A stretch of 64,000 nucleotides of DNA from Osedax fenrisi. Its lineage: Eukaryota > Annelida > Polychaeta > Sabellida > Siboglinidae. Positions 34,870 through 48,789 of this stretch are shown here, one piece after another (position 1 is the stretch's first letter; every line of letters begins with the position of its first letter). The stretch covers positions 84,410,244 through 84,474,243 of the forward strand of contig OZ025241.1 in the NCBI GenBank assembly GCA_964019155.1, in the 5' to 3' direction. The notes beneath the pieces were generated by a model. It was not told the origin of the DNA and did not search any database. It saw only the letters and a list, made by a program, of their open reading frames with translations. A program made the position numbers and the translations under genes.

Positions 34870-35841
34870 CATACTTTTATAACTATATACCTAATTTCAA
34901 TATATACTTACTTTCCAAAACCCCTAACTAGTATAATATATATACCTACCTTTGTATAACTATAGTTATATATATAAATATATAAATATTTATAAATATT
35001 CCACTCTAGAAAATCATACATTTATAGGTTTGTATTATTTACCCATGTATTGTATTTATTTTAATATTATACTATACTATTACTAAGAATTATACTTGTT
35101 GTATCAATAAATATACTATTTTATAGTATTAATAATTATTATTAATACTATATTACTTAATTATTATTACTAGAAAGTAATTTATAAGTATATATACTTA
35201 TATATGATATATCATAATGACTGAAATAATTGTATTTATTAAATAACTTTTTATTTCAAAAGTATATTGATAAGATAATTATGGATAATATAATTATTTA
35301 GATAATATAATTAAATTTATTTAAAAATATCATATATTAATCACATTATTAGCATGTAATATTTGAATAATATATGACTATTTTATAAATTATAACTAAT
35401 AAATGATCAACATATTTACAAAATATTAAAACTTATTTTATTATATACAATATCTATTGGTATGTACTGATCATAGAATACGTTATAACTATACCATATA
35501 ACATTATATATATATTATAAAGAATACTCGCGTATCAATCTAAATAAATATAAATTTATAATTGTTAAATATATAATAAAAGTATAAATATTCAATAACA
35601 TTAAAATGTATTAACATTTTTATAACCTGCCTATAATTAAATCAGCATCATATATAATTTAGGTTATAATTATAATAGCATCATTGAAGTATTGTTGACA
35701 AATAAATGCAATATCGGCAGGATAGTAATAATTGTATGCGATATAAATATATGTGAATTGTAATGTTAAGATTTCGTTATATAAACGTTATTATTATATA
35801 TTCATTTCAGTGTTTTGTCAATCTAATTTAGTGATACATAA

Positions 35842-35910
<69 letters not shown>

Positions 35911-35912
35911 AT

Positions 35913-35949
<37 letters not shown>

Positions 35950-36241
35950 ATACACATTAATTTATAATCGTGTTACATTACAAATACAAAATATATATTT
36001 TATTTAAGATATAACTCCTAAGTTCGTACAATATATCATTACATTATACATAACTAATTATTGTTAAAGTAGTTATAGATTACCTAATTGTTGTCTAAGT
36101 TACGTAGTTTATATGGTATATATGTTTAAGGTGTATACATTAGTATACTAATTCAAAATATATCCAGTAGTGTTTAGGTAACATATAATACAAATAACAA
36201 AACATTGATTATTGTATCAATATTGTATTAAATAAAAATTA

Positions 36242-36282
<41 letters not shown>

Positions 36283-36480
36283 TAGTCATATTATAACAGG
36301 TTGGTAGACAATGCAACTATAATTGTTTGATTTAATATAATACTGTAGCTATTTTTTAAAAGATAGCCATGAATATGAAAATGATATATTAATTAATAGA
36401 TAATATTCTTAGAATATATTTAGTTATTTTTTTTCAAAATAATTAATAATAAAAAACATATAATAATGTCTACCAAATAT
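34870..36480. other. AT-rich spacer with (TA)n and (TG)n
   Basis: (TA)n at 35842-35896 passes into (TG)n at 35896-35945. No gene seen. Confidence 0.5.
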
Positions 36481-36528
36481 ATATTAATTATAAGTTATGA
36501 TTTTGTAGAACATATTAAGATTTATTTT

Positions 36529-38440
36529 TTATTGACATTTTACATAAAGCATTCCTATAACTTTACTATTTTCTGAGATAAGTTCTATATTTAATGATAA
36601 ACAATTATTATTCACATGTGAAATTATTTTAAACATATAAATTAGGGTGTATACGCGATAAGAGCGGCCAAATAATAGACATTTAAGATTATGTTGGTGT
36701 TCATCTGTTTTCAAATGTTCACTACGATTGATATTATAAATAAGGCGTATAGAAGCGCGAATAATTCTATCAATCTTTTTAACCTCTATATTCTTTAAGT
36801 CACTAAATAATGATCCGCAAAAATCAATTCTGGATAATACTAGAGCATTAATAAGTAGTTTGGTAATACGCTTAGAGCAATACTTTCTAATATGTCTAAT
36901 CCTACGTAGATGAAAGTTAGCTGATTTTGATATAGAATTAATGTGAGCATCAAAAGATAATGTACTATCGAAGATAACTCCAAGATTACGAACTGAAGCA
37001 GAAGGATGTATAACCCTACCATCAATGATTACCGGTGGAAAAGTAGTATATACCCTAGATACATTTAGTAGTTCGGTTTTAGAGGTATTTACTAGTAGAT
37101 CGTTTCTAAGAAGCCAATTAATGATTTCAGATGCACATTCCAGAAGTTCCAAGTTGGAGTTAAGCGAGTTAACAGGAATTTTAATAATTAGCTGTATATC
37201 ATCAGCATATATATGGTAGGTAATATTAGGAAATTTATTAATAATATTAGATAGAGGACGCAAGTAAATAGAAAACAATAAAGGACCGAGTACTGATCCC
37301 TGAGGAACTCCACATAGTATATCAATGGGAGGCGAAATATAATCATTCACTTTTACTGAGGAAGTTCGATCGTTAAGAAATGAAGTTAACCAGCTGAGAG
37401 ACGAACCTTCAATTCCGAGTTCCTTAATGCGTTCAATAAGAATATTGTGGTTTAGAGTATCAAACGCACTCGAAAGGTCGAGTAGCAATAGTTGCGCACA
37501 ATGAGAGGAGTCGAGCGATTTATAGAGCGCATTATCAGTAATAATATTTAAAGCAGTTTCAGTGGAATAATGTTTTCTATAAGCACTCTGGTAGGGTTCC
37601 ATTAAATAGTTATTCTCAAGATAAAATATAAATTGTCTACTGACTACATGTTCTATGATTTTACTGATTATCGGAAGTTGGGATATGGGTATATAGTTCA
37701 TAAGATCATCAGGATCGAGAGAGGATTTTTTCAGAATCGGCTTAATAATAGAATATTTCAGAGATTTAGCCATGATCCCATCATTAAGTGATTCCTAAAT
37801 TAAATTCGAGATAGTAATCGAAAGTAATAAAAATACATTTTTAAAGACAACCAAAGGAAGAGGATCAATAGGAGATGTTGAATTGGACATCATAATCAAT
37901 TTGTGTATTTCAAAAATGGAAGGCGAGGAAAAACTAGATAATTTACATAACGTTGGTTCAGTGATTTGATGGGCAATCATACTCGGAGGTATCAAAGCGA
38001 GTTTAGATTTAATACATTTAGAAATACTAGATAACTTATTATATAAACTAGATACACAAGAAGAGCATATATTATAGTCGGAAAGTCTATTTGATATGGG
38101 ATTTAAATTACTACCAAGTATTCTATTCACTATTTTGAAATTTTTTTGGGAATTTGAACCACAGGCATTTAGTTTTTGCTCATAGAAATTTTTTTGTGAA
38201 TAAATTGCTTTCTTATAAGCCATCCTTGCCTCCAAGAAAATATACTTATGATAAGAAGATTGATGAATTCTACGCTCAAGTTTCCTTAATGAACGTTTCA
38301 TTATAGCAATATGAGAAGAAAACCAAGGTGATTATGTATGTAGAGTGAAGTAACGAGATTTTAAAGGAACTAAGTTTTCAAAGTAGATGAAAGACAGTAA
38401 TTTAAAAAATCAAACGATATGTGATCACTGGATAATCTAT
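36529..38440 (-). pseudogene. CR1/L2-like LINE ORF2, truncated at both ends
   Basis: Minus-strand frame from the end of the endonuclease (LSSDHISFDF near 38420-38400) through a basic linker (MKRSLRKLERR, 38301) to a complete RT palm: YIPISQLP, LLLDLSSAFDTLNHN, CGVPQGSVLGPLLFSIYL, HIYADDIQLI, and FGRSYRVYTLIYMF before a premature end at 36529. A TAG at 37795-37797 interrupts an otherwise continuous frame; upstream of 38301 the frame is shifted. The last ~100 residues normal for this family are absent. The sequence is close to the copy at 50764-52256. The 5' edge is near 38516, in a repeat that recurs inverted at 40020-40050. Confidence 0.85.
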
Positions 38441-38515
38441 TCTCAATTTGTAACCCTAGTTCATGATAGTTTAATTTCCTCAACTCCCTAAAAACATATG
38501 TATTTTGCCTTAAAC

Positions 38516-38593
38516 TGTCAATCAAAATACCATATAGGTATATGTACCTAATAAAATACGAAAATAATTTATAAATACAAACTAGTGTAATAC
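38516..38593 (+). repeat. Left arm of an inverted duplication
   Basis: TGTCAATCAAAATAC and AATAAAATACGAAAATAATT with ACAAACTAGTGTAATAC recur in reverse at 39975-40049. The duplication also includes the adjacent 5' edge of the LINE. Confidence 0.75.
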
Positions 38594-39518
38594 TAATTGT
38601 GTATATTACACATGTGCATATATATTATAATGCATATATAAAATTACAGAGATTTATTATTGTGTTGTAGATACTATATACTAATATAATCCATAGATAT
38701 GTTATCCGTGATATAGTAACTGTACAATTAAATATTTGTAAATAAATTTGATTTTGTATTAAATTTTAATTTATACTATTAGAAATTATTTTATTCTACT
38801 TCGAATATGTCACGAAAACATGACATCTATATAGTTTTAGAATGCCCGTTTAATTTCAAGTTGAACCAATATATTATATATGAATAATAATATAATCCAT
38901 CGATATGTTATACGTTATAGTAACTGTACAATTAAATATTTTATAATAAATATGATTTTTTTTATTAAATTTCAAGGTACTATAACAGTTACTATGACGG
39001 ATGACATATCGATGGATTATATTATTATACATATATAAAATATTGGTTTTACTCATGCAAATATTCGAATTATACTTAAGTAATTTCTGATAGTAATAAT
39101 TGTAATTTAATCACACACACAATTATTTATTTATATATATATATATACGCGTATACGTAATATATCTGAATAATCGCGTATGAATATAAATTATATTGCA
39201 AATTATTTAAATGCATCAATAATCGCTGAATGTATAGAGCATATAACTTTATATAAAAATAACTCTATCGATAAAGGATAACTATATTACAACGACTCGT
39301 TTAACGAGCCTATAGCGAACTATAGTGAATAATGACGGCGTTGGTTCCCATAATTATTATGATAATATATGTCCATATATTATATACAGTATAAACATAC
39401 ATATGTTTATACAAATATACTATATTATATAGTATCTACAACCCAATAATACATCTATGTAATTGTATATATATGCATTATAATAAACATGTATGCACAT
39501 GTGTAATATACACAATTA
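38594..39518. mobile_element. 925-bp element with ~100-bp terminal inverted repeats
   Basis: The left end TAATTGTGTATATTACACAT and the following ~80 bp match, with small gaps, the reverse complement of 39415-39518. The flanks are consistent with TAATAC / TATTAC, a possible imperfect target duplication. A related uninterrupted site is present in reverse at 39960-40000. Inside, a palindrome at 38875-39040 has arms containing ATAATCCATCGATATGT, and a third copy of the same block is at 38685-38750. There is no transposase gene. Confidence 0.65.
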
Positions 39519-39924
39519 GTATTACCCAAGATTTTCCGAAGGAAATATATAACACTTACGCGAAATCGTGTAATTTGAATTTGTATACAAAATACCCCAG
39601 TGCCACCTATAGCGGGTTACTTTTAGGAACTATGTGTTGTTTATAATGTAAATTCGTATTTAACTATACACTTTTAAAATGTTAAATAATATGCTTTAAA
39701 TTAATATTTATATGATGAAAACTAAGTGTTCATTACTAATATATAACAAACAAATATGATATGTATGTTTTAATTGCTATAAGTATATATTTAGTGAGTA
39801 AAAGCTAATTTATATTGCATGTAATTTAATAGAGAAATGAAAACATTGTTGTATGCAAACAGAGCCGAACCTAAATCTATTTCAGTGATTTCGATATTAT
39901 ACTGCTAGCAGCGGCAGGGGATAT

Positions 39925-40140
39925 TACTAAATTACGTTGCATGCATAGGGAGTGTTATATCTTTGCTTCGCAAAATCTTTGGTATTACACTAGTTTGTAT
40001 TTATAAATTATTTTCGTATTTTATTATATAGTATTTTGATTGACAGTATAAGTCAAAGGACATATGTTCTTTATTGGGGTCTAGTTTTTAAATACATGTT
40101 ATTTAATTTTGATTGGCCGCTCTTATCGCGTATAAACCAT
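39925..40140 (-). repeat. Right arm of the inverted duplication with a LINE remnant
   Basis: Reading in reverse: a LINE piece GGCCGCTCTTATCGCGTATA (match to 36648-36670), then a piece of the LINE's 5' edge, then TGTCAATCAAAATAC and AAATACGAAAATAATTTAT as in 38516-38593, then CAAAGATTTTGCGAAG. The RT body between the two LINE pieces is deleted. Confidence 0.65.
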
Positions 40141-40144
40141 AAAT

Positions 40145-41390
<1,246 letters not shown>

Positions 41391-41392
41391 TG

Positions 41393-41425
41393 TCGACCCG
41401 TATATATTATATATATACGGGTCGA
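41393..41425. repeat. 33-bp palindrome
   Basis: TCGACCCGTATATAT and its reverse complement meet around an AT core. It marks the upstream edge of the LINE-C leader. Confidence 0.7.
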
Positions 41426-41429
41426 TTAT

Positions 41430-41680
41430 TTATATTAATGTTCTAAATCTTATTTCCGCTAATTTCGTATTAATATTTGTATTGTATTCTACGTCAATTT
41501 GTATTTATATCACGTCGTTCTTTTATATTTATTATTTATTTATTTATGTACATTAACATTCTATATCTTATTTCCGTTAATTTCGTATTAACAACTTTAT
41601 TGTATTCTACGTCAATTTGTATTTGTATCACGTCGTAACTTTTATATTTATTATTTATTTATTTATTTATTATATTACCG
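41430..41680 (+). promoter_or_regulatory. LINE-C leader: two ~120-bp tandem monomers
   Basis: The block ATCTTATTTCCG, TAATTTCGTATTAA, ATTGTATTCTACGTCAATTT, TATCACGTCGT, TTTATATTTATTATTTATTT occurs twice (from about 41436 and 41553), 60 bp before the ORF1 ATG. Tandem 5' monomers serve as promoters in several LINE families; here that role is inferred from position only. Confidence 0.6.
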
Positions 41681-41739
41681 GTATTTTCGTATATTTTTTC
41701 CTAAGTCTTTTATAGTATTTCTCTGATAGTTACTCTATC

Positions 41740-42650
41740 ATGGATAACTTGTGTAATCTCTGTGATACTACTGTCATTCCGACAACTAATTCATTCTTAA
41801 CAACATGTAATTTGTGTCAAAAGAACATATGCCTTAAATGCATGGATCTCTCGTTAAAGTCAGGCAAGTTCCTATTATCTAACACGAATGATGGTATAAC
41901 TTGGACATGTTTAAGCTGTCGATTTAAAATCGCGACAATATTGATAGGCGTTTCGAAGACATAAATGAAAAACTATCATCAATTGAAAGCTCTCTATCTA
42001 ATCTCGCCGTATCATCTAACGGTCGCAAATAGCAAACCATCATCCTTCTCACAATCTTCACTATCCATGCACACAATTAAAGTAGCAGAAGATAATAAAG
42101 AAAACTACCGGCAACTGAATCATATAATACACCGCGTCAATAACTTGATAAACGGAGATGAATTGCTCAAAGAACTTTTTAATTTCATCTAAAGACTGAA
42201 ATCAAGTCTAGCAGCATAAAACTCATTGGATCCCCCGGGATAAATAATTCTAATCTAATCAGGATCAGATATACGTCAGACACTGATAAAGCACAGATAT
42301 CATCTTCACTAAAATTACTTAAAACCGCGCCCTCGAAATTTAAGAAAATCAGAATCGCCGATGATCTAACATTCGAAGATCAAACTAAACTTAGAAAACT
42401 AAGAGATGAGGCAACCGAACTAAATAATGCTAATGAAGACTCAACATTAAAACATGTTGTACATTATAATCGTATCTCAAAAAACCATTATATCACAATA
42501 ATAAAAGTACCAGAAAAACTGGTACAATCCAACGAATCGGAACAATCTTCCGAAACGGTAACAGTACAAGCCAACCAATCAGATCAAACTTACAAACCCA
42601 CACAATCCAAAGAACAGGAACGAAAATCAGAGACAACTGCCCGTAACTAA
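41740..42650 (+). pseudogene. LINE-C ORF1: PHD-like zinc finger protein, frameshifted
   Basis: The ATG at 41740 opens an eight-Cys PHD-like finger: Cys 5, 8, 23, 26, 31, 34, 57, 60. The frame shifts near 41945 (KIATI then FEDINEKLSSIESSL in another frame) and at least once more around 42030-42195. The last part, from SSLKLLKTAPSKFKKIRIAD through KLRKLRDEATELN, is open to the TAA at 42648-42650 and resembles the C-terminal region of ORF1 proteins of CR1/L2-like elements. The TAA overlaps the ORF2 ATG as TAATG. Confidence 0.75.
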
Positions 42651-43752
42651 TGCAGGCAGTACTCATAAATACCCACTCAATATATAACAAAACCGATTTA
42701 TTATTAAATTTCTGTAATCTGAACTCTATCGACATTGCCTTCATCACCGAAACATGGATGCGAGAGATCAATAAGCCTACACAATCACTACTATCGGCAC
42801 CACCCTATAATTTTGTTAATTTCCCTAGAACCGGTAGATGTGGTGGTTTAGGTATTATATATTATTCAACTATCACTATATCTACACTGAAACATATTGT
42901 AACAACATCTATGGAATTGGTTATCTGTATAATCACAAGAAGATATCATCCAGCCATCAAAGTTTTCATTATTTATCGACCTCCTAACCTCGATTTAAAA
43001 CATTTTATAAGTGACTTCATAGAACATGTAACACCAACCACAACTCAAAATACAATCATCCTCGGAGACCTCAACATCCACGTCAACAAAATCAGTCTGG
43101 CGTCAAGTACTGATTTCCTCGATCTACTGGAGAATAACAATTTGAAACAACACATTTATTTTCCCACACATACATGTAGAAATATCCTCGATCAAATTAT
43201 TATTAGAACAAATAATACTATAGCATCAGACTTTGAGCAATCAATTCTTTTCTCAGATCATTATGCTATTACGTTTTTAATACATTCATCAAAACCATCA
43301 CAAGCAAAGAAAAACATCAGCTATAGAAAACTATCTTCTATTGATATGGATAAATTTAAAGTGAGCGTTGCAAACTCACTCTTAACGCATCTGGCATTCA
43401 CTCAATTGAGACACTAAACTGCAGTCTAAGCGAATAATTAAATATATTCTCCCCATTGAAATCACTAAACATTACTGAAAGATATAAACATGAATGGTAC
43501 GATGAAGCATGTTCGAACCATAGAAGACATCTTAGAAGTTTCGAACGAAAATACCGCAAATCTAATACCATCAAGAACCTTACATCATTCCAACAATTAC
43601 AATGCCAACATAATCACCTGTTACAGAAAAAAAGATCTAATTACAACCTTCAATCGATCATAGACGCCGGCAGAGATCAGAAAAAGTTATTTAAACTCGC
43701 CAATGATCTACTAGGTAAAAATTGTAATAAATATACTATAGTAGCAACGTCT
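42650..43752 (+). pseudogene. LINE-C ORF2: APE endonuclease and linker, 3' truncated
   Basis: Starts at ATG 42650, sharing the A of the ORF1 stop. The endonuclease is well kept to 43417: INTHSIYNK, ITETWM, IYRPPN, GDLNIHV, SDHYAITF. After a break at 43417-43456 the linker continues (HEWYDEACSNHRRHLRSFER, AGRDQKKLFKLANDLLG) and stops at 43752. No RT domain follows; the sequence turns into a fold-back element, so the copy lost its 3' half. Confidence 0.82.
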
Positions 43753-43855
43753 TAAATCGTGAAAGTTGTTAGAGTTTCACGAATTTTCTCAAAACAAAAC
43801 TTTCACAATCAGTCTTCCCGCCCCACCACCCACCCTATTAGTCGTAATTGCATGT

Positions 43856-44228
43856 GTTGCGAGAGAAAATCGATATTGTGTATTCACAAAAAAAGCGTAT
43901 CTCTCGAAATCGCGATTTGGATGAGTGAAAATCACGATTTAGTACGAACTAGTGCCATATAAATTAGGAGATGAGTCATCTGTCACGTGATTTATGGAGA
44001 TTCATCGAGATCTATTACGTATTCGGATGACCTGTTTATGATGTGATTAGGTACTTTTTAATTACGATCGCGACGGGAGTAGCAGCCTTTTATAAATCTC
44101 GATGAATCTCCATAAATCACTTGACAGATGACTCATCTCCTAATTTACCTGTCACTAGTTCGTACTAAATCACGATTTCGAGAGATACTATCTTTCGTGA
44201 ATACGCAATATCTATTTTCTTTCGCAAC
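43856..44228. mobile_element. Fold-back element with ~150-bp inverted arms
   Basis: The left arm (43856-44012) and right arm (44095-44228) are inverted copies. Shared blocks include GTATTCAC, TATCTCTCGAAATCG, TTAGTACGAACTAGTG, TAAATTAGGAGATGAGTCAT and GATTTATGGAGATTCATCGA. The left arm has an extra ~25 bp. The loop is 80 bp and contains ACGATCGCGACGGGAG. No ORF. It directly follows the truncated LINE-C. Confidence 0.8.
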
Positions 44229-44234
44229 TTTTCT

Positions 44235-44285
<51 letters not shown>

Positions 44286-45123
44286 TAGTGCAATATTATA
44301 TTAAATATAATATATTAATTATCTTAAAAAGTTACCTGATTGATATGTATACTATCGTTACTATAACAGTTATAGAATTTTCTTGATTATCACTTGTTTC
44401 GTTTTGTTTATGAGGATACAATGTTGAGTTATCCATCTATAAATATTAATTTGTAATACTATAATTATATTAAATATTATAATATGTATAATTTAATAAT
44501 ATAAATAAAACATATATATGTATAACTATATTTTTAGGTTAATAATATCATTAGGTTTATGATATTAATAAATGTAATGTAATAGTAACCGTATTGTATA
44601 AAACATGACTAATATTATATTATTTATAATAAATGTAATGTAATATTAACCGTATTATATACAATATGACTAATATTATATTATTGTAATTAATTTTAAT
44701 GTATAGGTGACTTAGATATAATTAAATAATAAAATATTTAATATTTGAAATTCTACATAGATATTTTAAATTCTACATACTCTTATGTATTACTTATATA
44801 TGTATTAATTATTAATAGTATATCAATGATGAGCTAATTATTTAAACTCATGCATTAAATATAATAGTAATTATGATTGCTATTTATATTATATATATTA
44901 GTGTGTTAATACGTACAATTATTTACGAATATGTCCACGTTGATGTATTGTATAATGATAATAGAGTAATATGTAATAATAGAGGACATAACAATTACTG
45001 AAATATTATATACAATATTGATTGTGATCTCAATAAACACACGCACATATTAAATGAACGTATATATTAACTAAATGAATGTGTTAATAATATATAATAT
45101 ACTATTAAGTATCTATAGACAAC

Positions 45124-45163
<40 letters not shown>

Positions 45164-45640
45164 CATAATAGAATAACAATATAGTTTCGTACATACCTAT
45201 TATATGATATTAACAATTATATTTTTAATTTGTATAAATTAATACTAATAAAATATATGTTAACATTGATGTATTTTATAATTTTATTATAAAGTATGAT
45301 GATCGTATGATAATAATAAGGTTTATTAGCACTTATCATAGGTGTGGCCTACCCTAGTAGGTGCATATAACAATATAAAACGAGAACAATACATAGATAA
45401 ATAAAATAAATAAACGATACAATAATATAATTTATAAAAATAGTAGTATTGTATGATTAAAATAAGTGAAAATTAAATTGATGATATGTAAGCTTTGATG
45501 TGTGTAATACATATATTTAAGTTTTTTTTTATTTGAAATTGTTTGACAAATTTATCAAATTTAGAAAATGTTCAGAAATTTTGAATTACATATATATATT
45601 ACTATTTAATATAGATGTATACACATTATTATATACTCTA
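44229..45640. other. AT-rich spacer, no gene
   Basis: (TA)n at 44238-44279 and 45128-45160; a 61-bp tandem duplication near 44567-44690 (TAATGTAATA-TAACCGTATT). A patch at 45320-45370 (GGTGTGGCCTACCCTAGTAG) is less AT-biased but unassigned. Confidence 0.5.
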
Positions 45641-45649
45641 TATATATTG

Positions 45650-48245
45650 AGTATAGGTTGGACGGCTTTAATATCACTACTACTGGGGAAGGGTATTACT
45701 CCATTGTCACAAGTAAGTGCAACGCGGATGACGGGGGTGTTTTAAAGCCGAAAGGATAAACATCAACTGAAAATAGTCCAACGAAAAGGACAGAGGCAAG
45801 CCATAGAATAGCAAAAGAAAGAATGAGAATATGTACATGGAACGTAAGAACAATGAATAATGAAAATTTGGAAGTAGTCAAGAGAGAAATGGCAAGGACT
45901 GGTATTGATTTGCTAGGAATAAGTGAGATGAAATGGACAGGAATGGGACATTTTACATCAGATGAATATGAAATCTACTACTCTGGACAGGAGACATTGA
46001 AGCGAAATGGAGTGGAATTTATATGTAATAATGAAATACGAAGATGTGTACTGGGCTTCAACCCAGTAGATGACATAATTGCCACAATGCGCATAAAGTG
46101 CAAGCCGATAAACATAACAGTAGTACAAATATATGCCCCAACATCCAGCGCAGAAGAAGAAGACAGTGATGCATTTTATGATAAAGTACAATCTGTATTG
46201 GACCAGATACATAATGGCGATATTCTGTATATCATAGGTGACTGAAACTCCAAGGTTGGGAAGGAATTATCAATTGATATCACTGGTAACTTTGGTTTGG
46301 GCAAGAGGAATGAGAGAGGGGATCAACTTGTAGAATTATGTAGTAGAAACGATCTTAGAATAATGAATACATTCTTTAAGTTACACCCACGAAGGCTATA
46401 CACATGGATATCACCTGACAACTCTACCAGAAATCAAATTGATTACATATTATGTAAATCGAGATGGAAAAGTAGCATAAAGCGAGTCACAATTCTACCG
46501 GGATCAGATTGTGGTACTGACCATAATCTGCTCATAGCCGATATCAAGGTCAAGCTAAAACGAATAAAACGATCAATGCAAACTCAAATATACGATGTGG
46601 AAAAAATCGGACTTGACTACAGTGTATAAATAAAAACAGGTTTAACGCACTGCAAACAGAAGACAGAACACCAGAAGAACTATGGAATGATATTCGGACT
46701 ATTCTAATAGAGACAGCAAATAAAAAGGTCCCGAAAGTCAAAAGGAAGAAAGTCTCAAAGTGGCTTTCGGAAGAAGCTCTAAAAATTGCCAAAGAACGAA
46801 AGGATATGCGTAGTAAAGGAAAGTATGAAGAATATCGAAAGCTTAACGCAGCATTTCAGAAGAAAGCAAGACAAGATAAAGAGCAAAGTATCAGAGAAAA
46901 ATGCAGACAAATTGAAAAGTTAAATAAAATAGGTAAGACTAGAGACTTATTCAAATAAATAAAAGAGATGACTGGCTCACGATGCTCAAGAGGTTGTGCT
47001 ATGAAATTAAGTAATGGAAAAGTGGTTTCTGAAGAAAAGGAAATAAAAAAGAGATGGCATCAATATACTGAAAATCTATATAGAAGAGATATTAATATGA
47101 ATGATAATTTTAATGTACATTTATATGAAGATGAACCTGATGTATTAGAGATAGAAGTAAATGAAGCAATACAGCACATATCTAACAGAAAAGCTCCAGG
47201 TTGTGATGGAATACCGATAGAGTTTCTAAAAGCAGGAGAAGATGAGGCAATTAGAGTCATGAAAAATCTATTTAATAGCATATGGAAAATGAAGACATGG
47301 CCAAATGATTGGAAGAAGTCCATATATGTCCCTATTTACAAGAAAGGAGATAAAAAAGAATGTGGGAATTATCGAACTATTGCCTTAATCTCACATGCTA
47401 GCAAAATACTTCTGAGAGTTCTACAAAAAAGACTGGAGGCCTTCCTTATCCCTGAACTACCGATCGAACAAGCCGGGTTCCGAAGAGGTAGAGGAACTAG
47501 AGTTCACATATCAAACCTGAGATGGCTGATGGAAAGAGCTAGGGATAATCAAAGAGAACTATTCATGTGTTTTATTGACTACAAGAAGTTTGATTGTGTA
47601 CACCATCAACGATTATGGAACACTCTCAAAGGTATGGGAGTACCTGGACATTTGATTGTCATGCTTAGTAACTTGTATACAAATCAGGAAGCGACTATAA
47701 GGACAGAGTATGGAGAGAAAGGCAACATACCGATTGGTAAAGAAGTACGTCAGGGTTGCATTCTATCTCCATTGCTATTCAACATATATGCAGAAAAGAT
47801 AATGCGAGAGGCTCTAGATAAGTGGGACAAAGGCATTGGCATAGGTGGAAGGAAAGTATCAAACCTGAGATATGCGGATGACACCACATTGATAGCCGGT
47901 AATAGAGAGGACCTTATAGAACTTATAGAAACAGTCAAATCGTCGAGTGAGAAAGCTGGGTTATATCTAAATGTCAAAAAAACTAAGGTGATGGCAACAG
48001 GAGACCTAGATTCTATAATAGTTGATGGCGAAAATATAGAAGTAGTTGAAAGATTTGTGTTCCTGGGAGCCTTGATAACAAGTGACGGACAAATAGATAT
48101 GGAATTACGCAGAAGAATTGCAATGGGTAAAAGTGCAATGGGGAGTCTGAGGAAAATTTTTAAAGATAGAGATTTAAGACTCGCCACTAAAGTAAAAATT
48201 GTACAGACACTTATTTTCCCGATTATTCTATACGGTGCAGAAATA
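45650..48245 (+). pseudogene. RTE/BovB-like LINE (endonuclease + reverse transcriptase), several lesions
   Basis: A single polyprotein in the usual RTE order. The endonuclease starts MRICTWNVRTMN (45823) and has GISEMKWTGMG, VQIYAPTS, GD*NSKVG where TGA (46243-46245) replaces the conserved Trp, and GTDHNLLIAD. A TAA lies at 46627-46629, a frameshift between about 46640 and 46950, and a TAA at 46956. The RT is open from 46968: KAPGCDGIP, YRTIALISHASK, AGFRRGRGTR, CFIDYKKFDCVHH (one residue shorter than the usual KKAFDC), RQGCILSPLLFN and LRYADDTTL. Homology stops at FPIILYGAE (48240), where a LINE fragment on the other strand begins. The leader (45650-45822) is GC-richer than the flanks. Dead copy; the C-terminal domain it lacks is like the fragment at 10002-10370. 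Confidence 0.88.
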
Positions 48246-48750
48246 TATCATGATATAAAGTATCGAAAGCCTTACACAGGTCAATGGATACGATAGCGCA
48301 ATTATTTAATTGTTCCAAATTTAAATTAACTGTTTCAATAACATCGGAAAGTGCATCAGAAGTTGATACATTTTTTCGAAACCCATATTGCGTATCACTG
48401 ATTATATTAAACTTGTTTAAAAATTTTAAAATTCTGACTTTTATTAATTTTTCCAATAATTTTGAGAATTGGGGTAATAATGAAATGGGTCTATAATTTT
48501 CAGGTTTAGATCTATCTTCATTTTTAAATAATGGAATTACTTTAGCTTTTTTTAAAGCGATTGGAAATATACCCTCAGATAGAGATCTATTAAATAAATG
48601 AAATAATATTGGTGTAATTTCAACCCTGATTTCTTTGATTACCGACATATTTAAATTATAGGTATCATTACTGTATTTAACTTTGGTTTCATTTATGATA
48701 CTTTCTATTTCAAAAATTGAAATAGGAGAGAGGAATAATGAATTTTTATT
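48246..48750 (-). pseudogene. LINE reverse-transcriptase fragment (fingers to motif A)
   Basis: Minus-strand frame from about 48750: FLSPISIFEIESIINE, then LFNRSLSEGIFPIALKKAKV, NYRPISLLPQFSKLLEKL, QYGFRKNVSTSDAL and IDLCKAFDTLYHDIFLHRIE, ending at the junction with the RTE element. It is more like CR1/Jockey-type RTs than like its RTE neighbour. Both ends are truncated; motif C is absent. Confidence 0.8.
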
Positions 48751-48752
48751 AT

Positions 48753-48788
<36 letters not shown>

Positions 48789-48789
48789 A

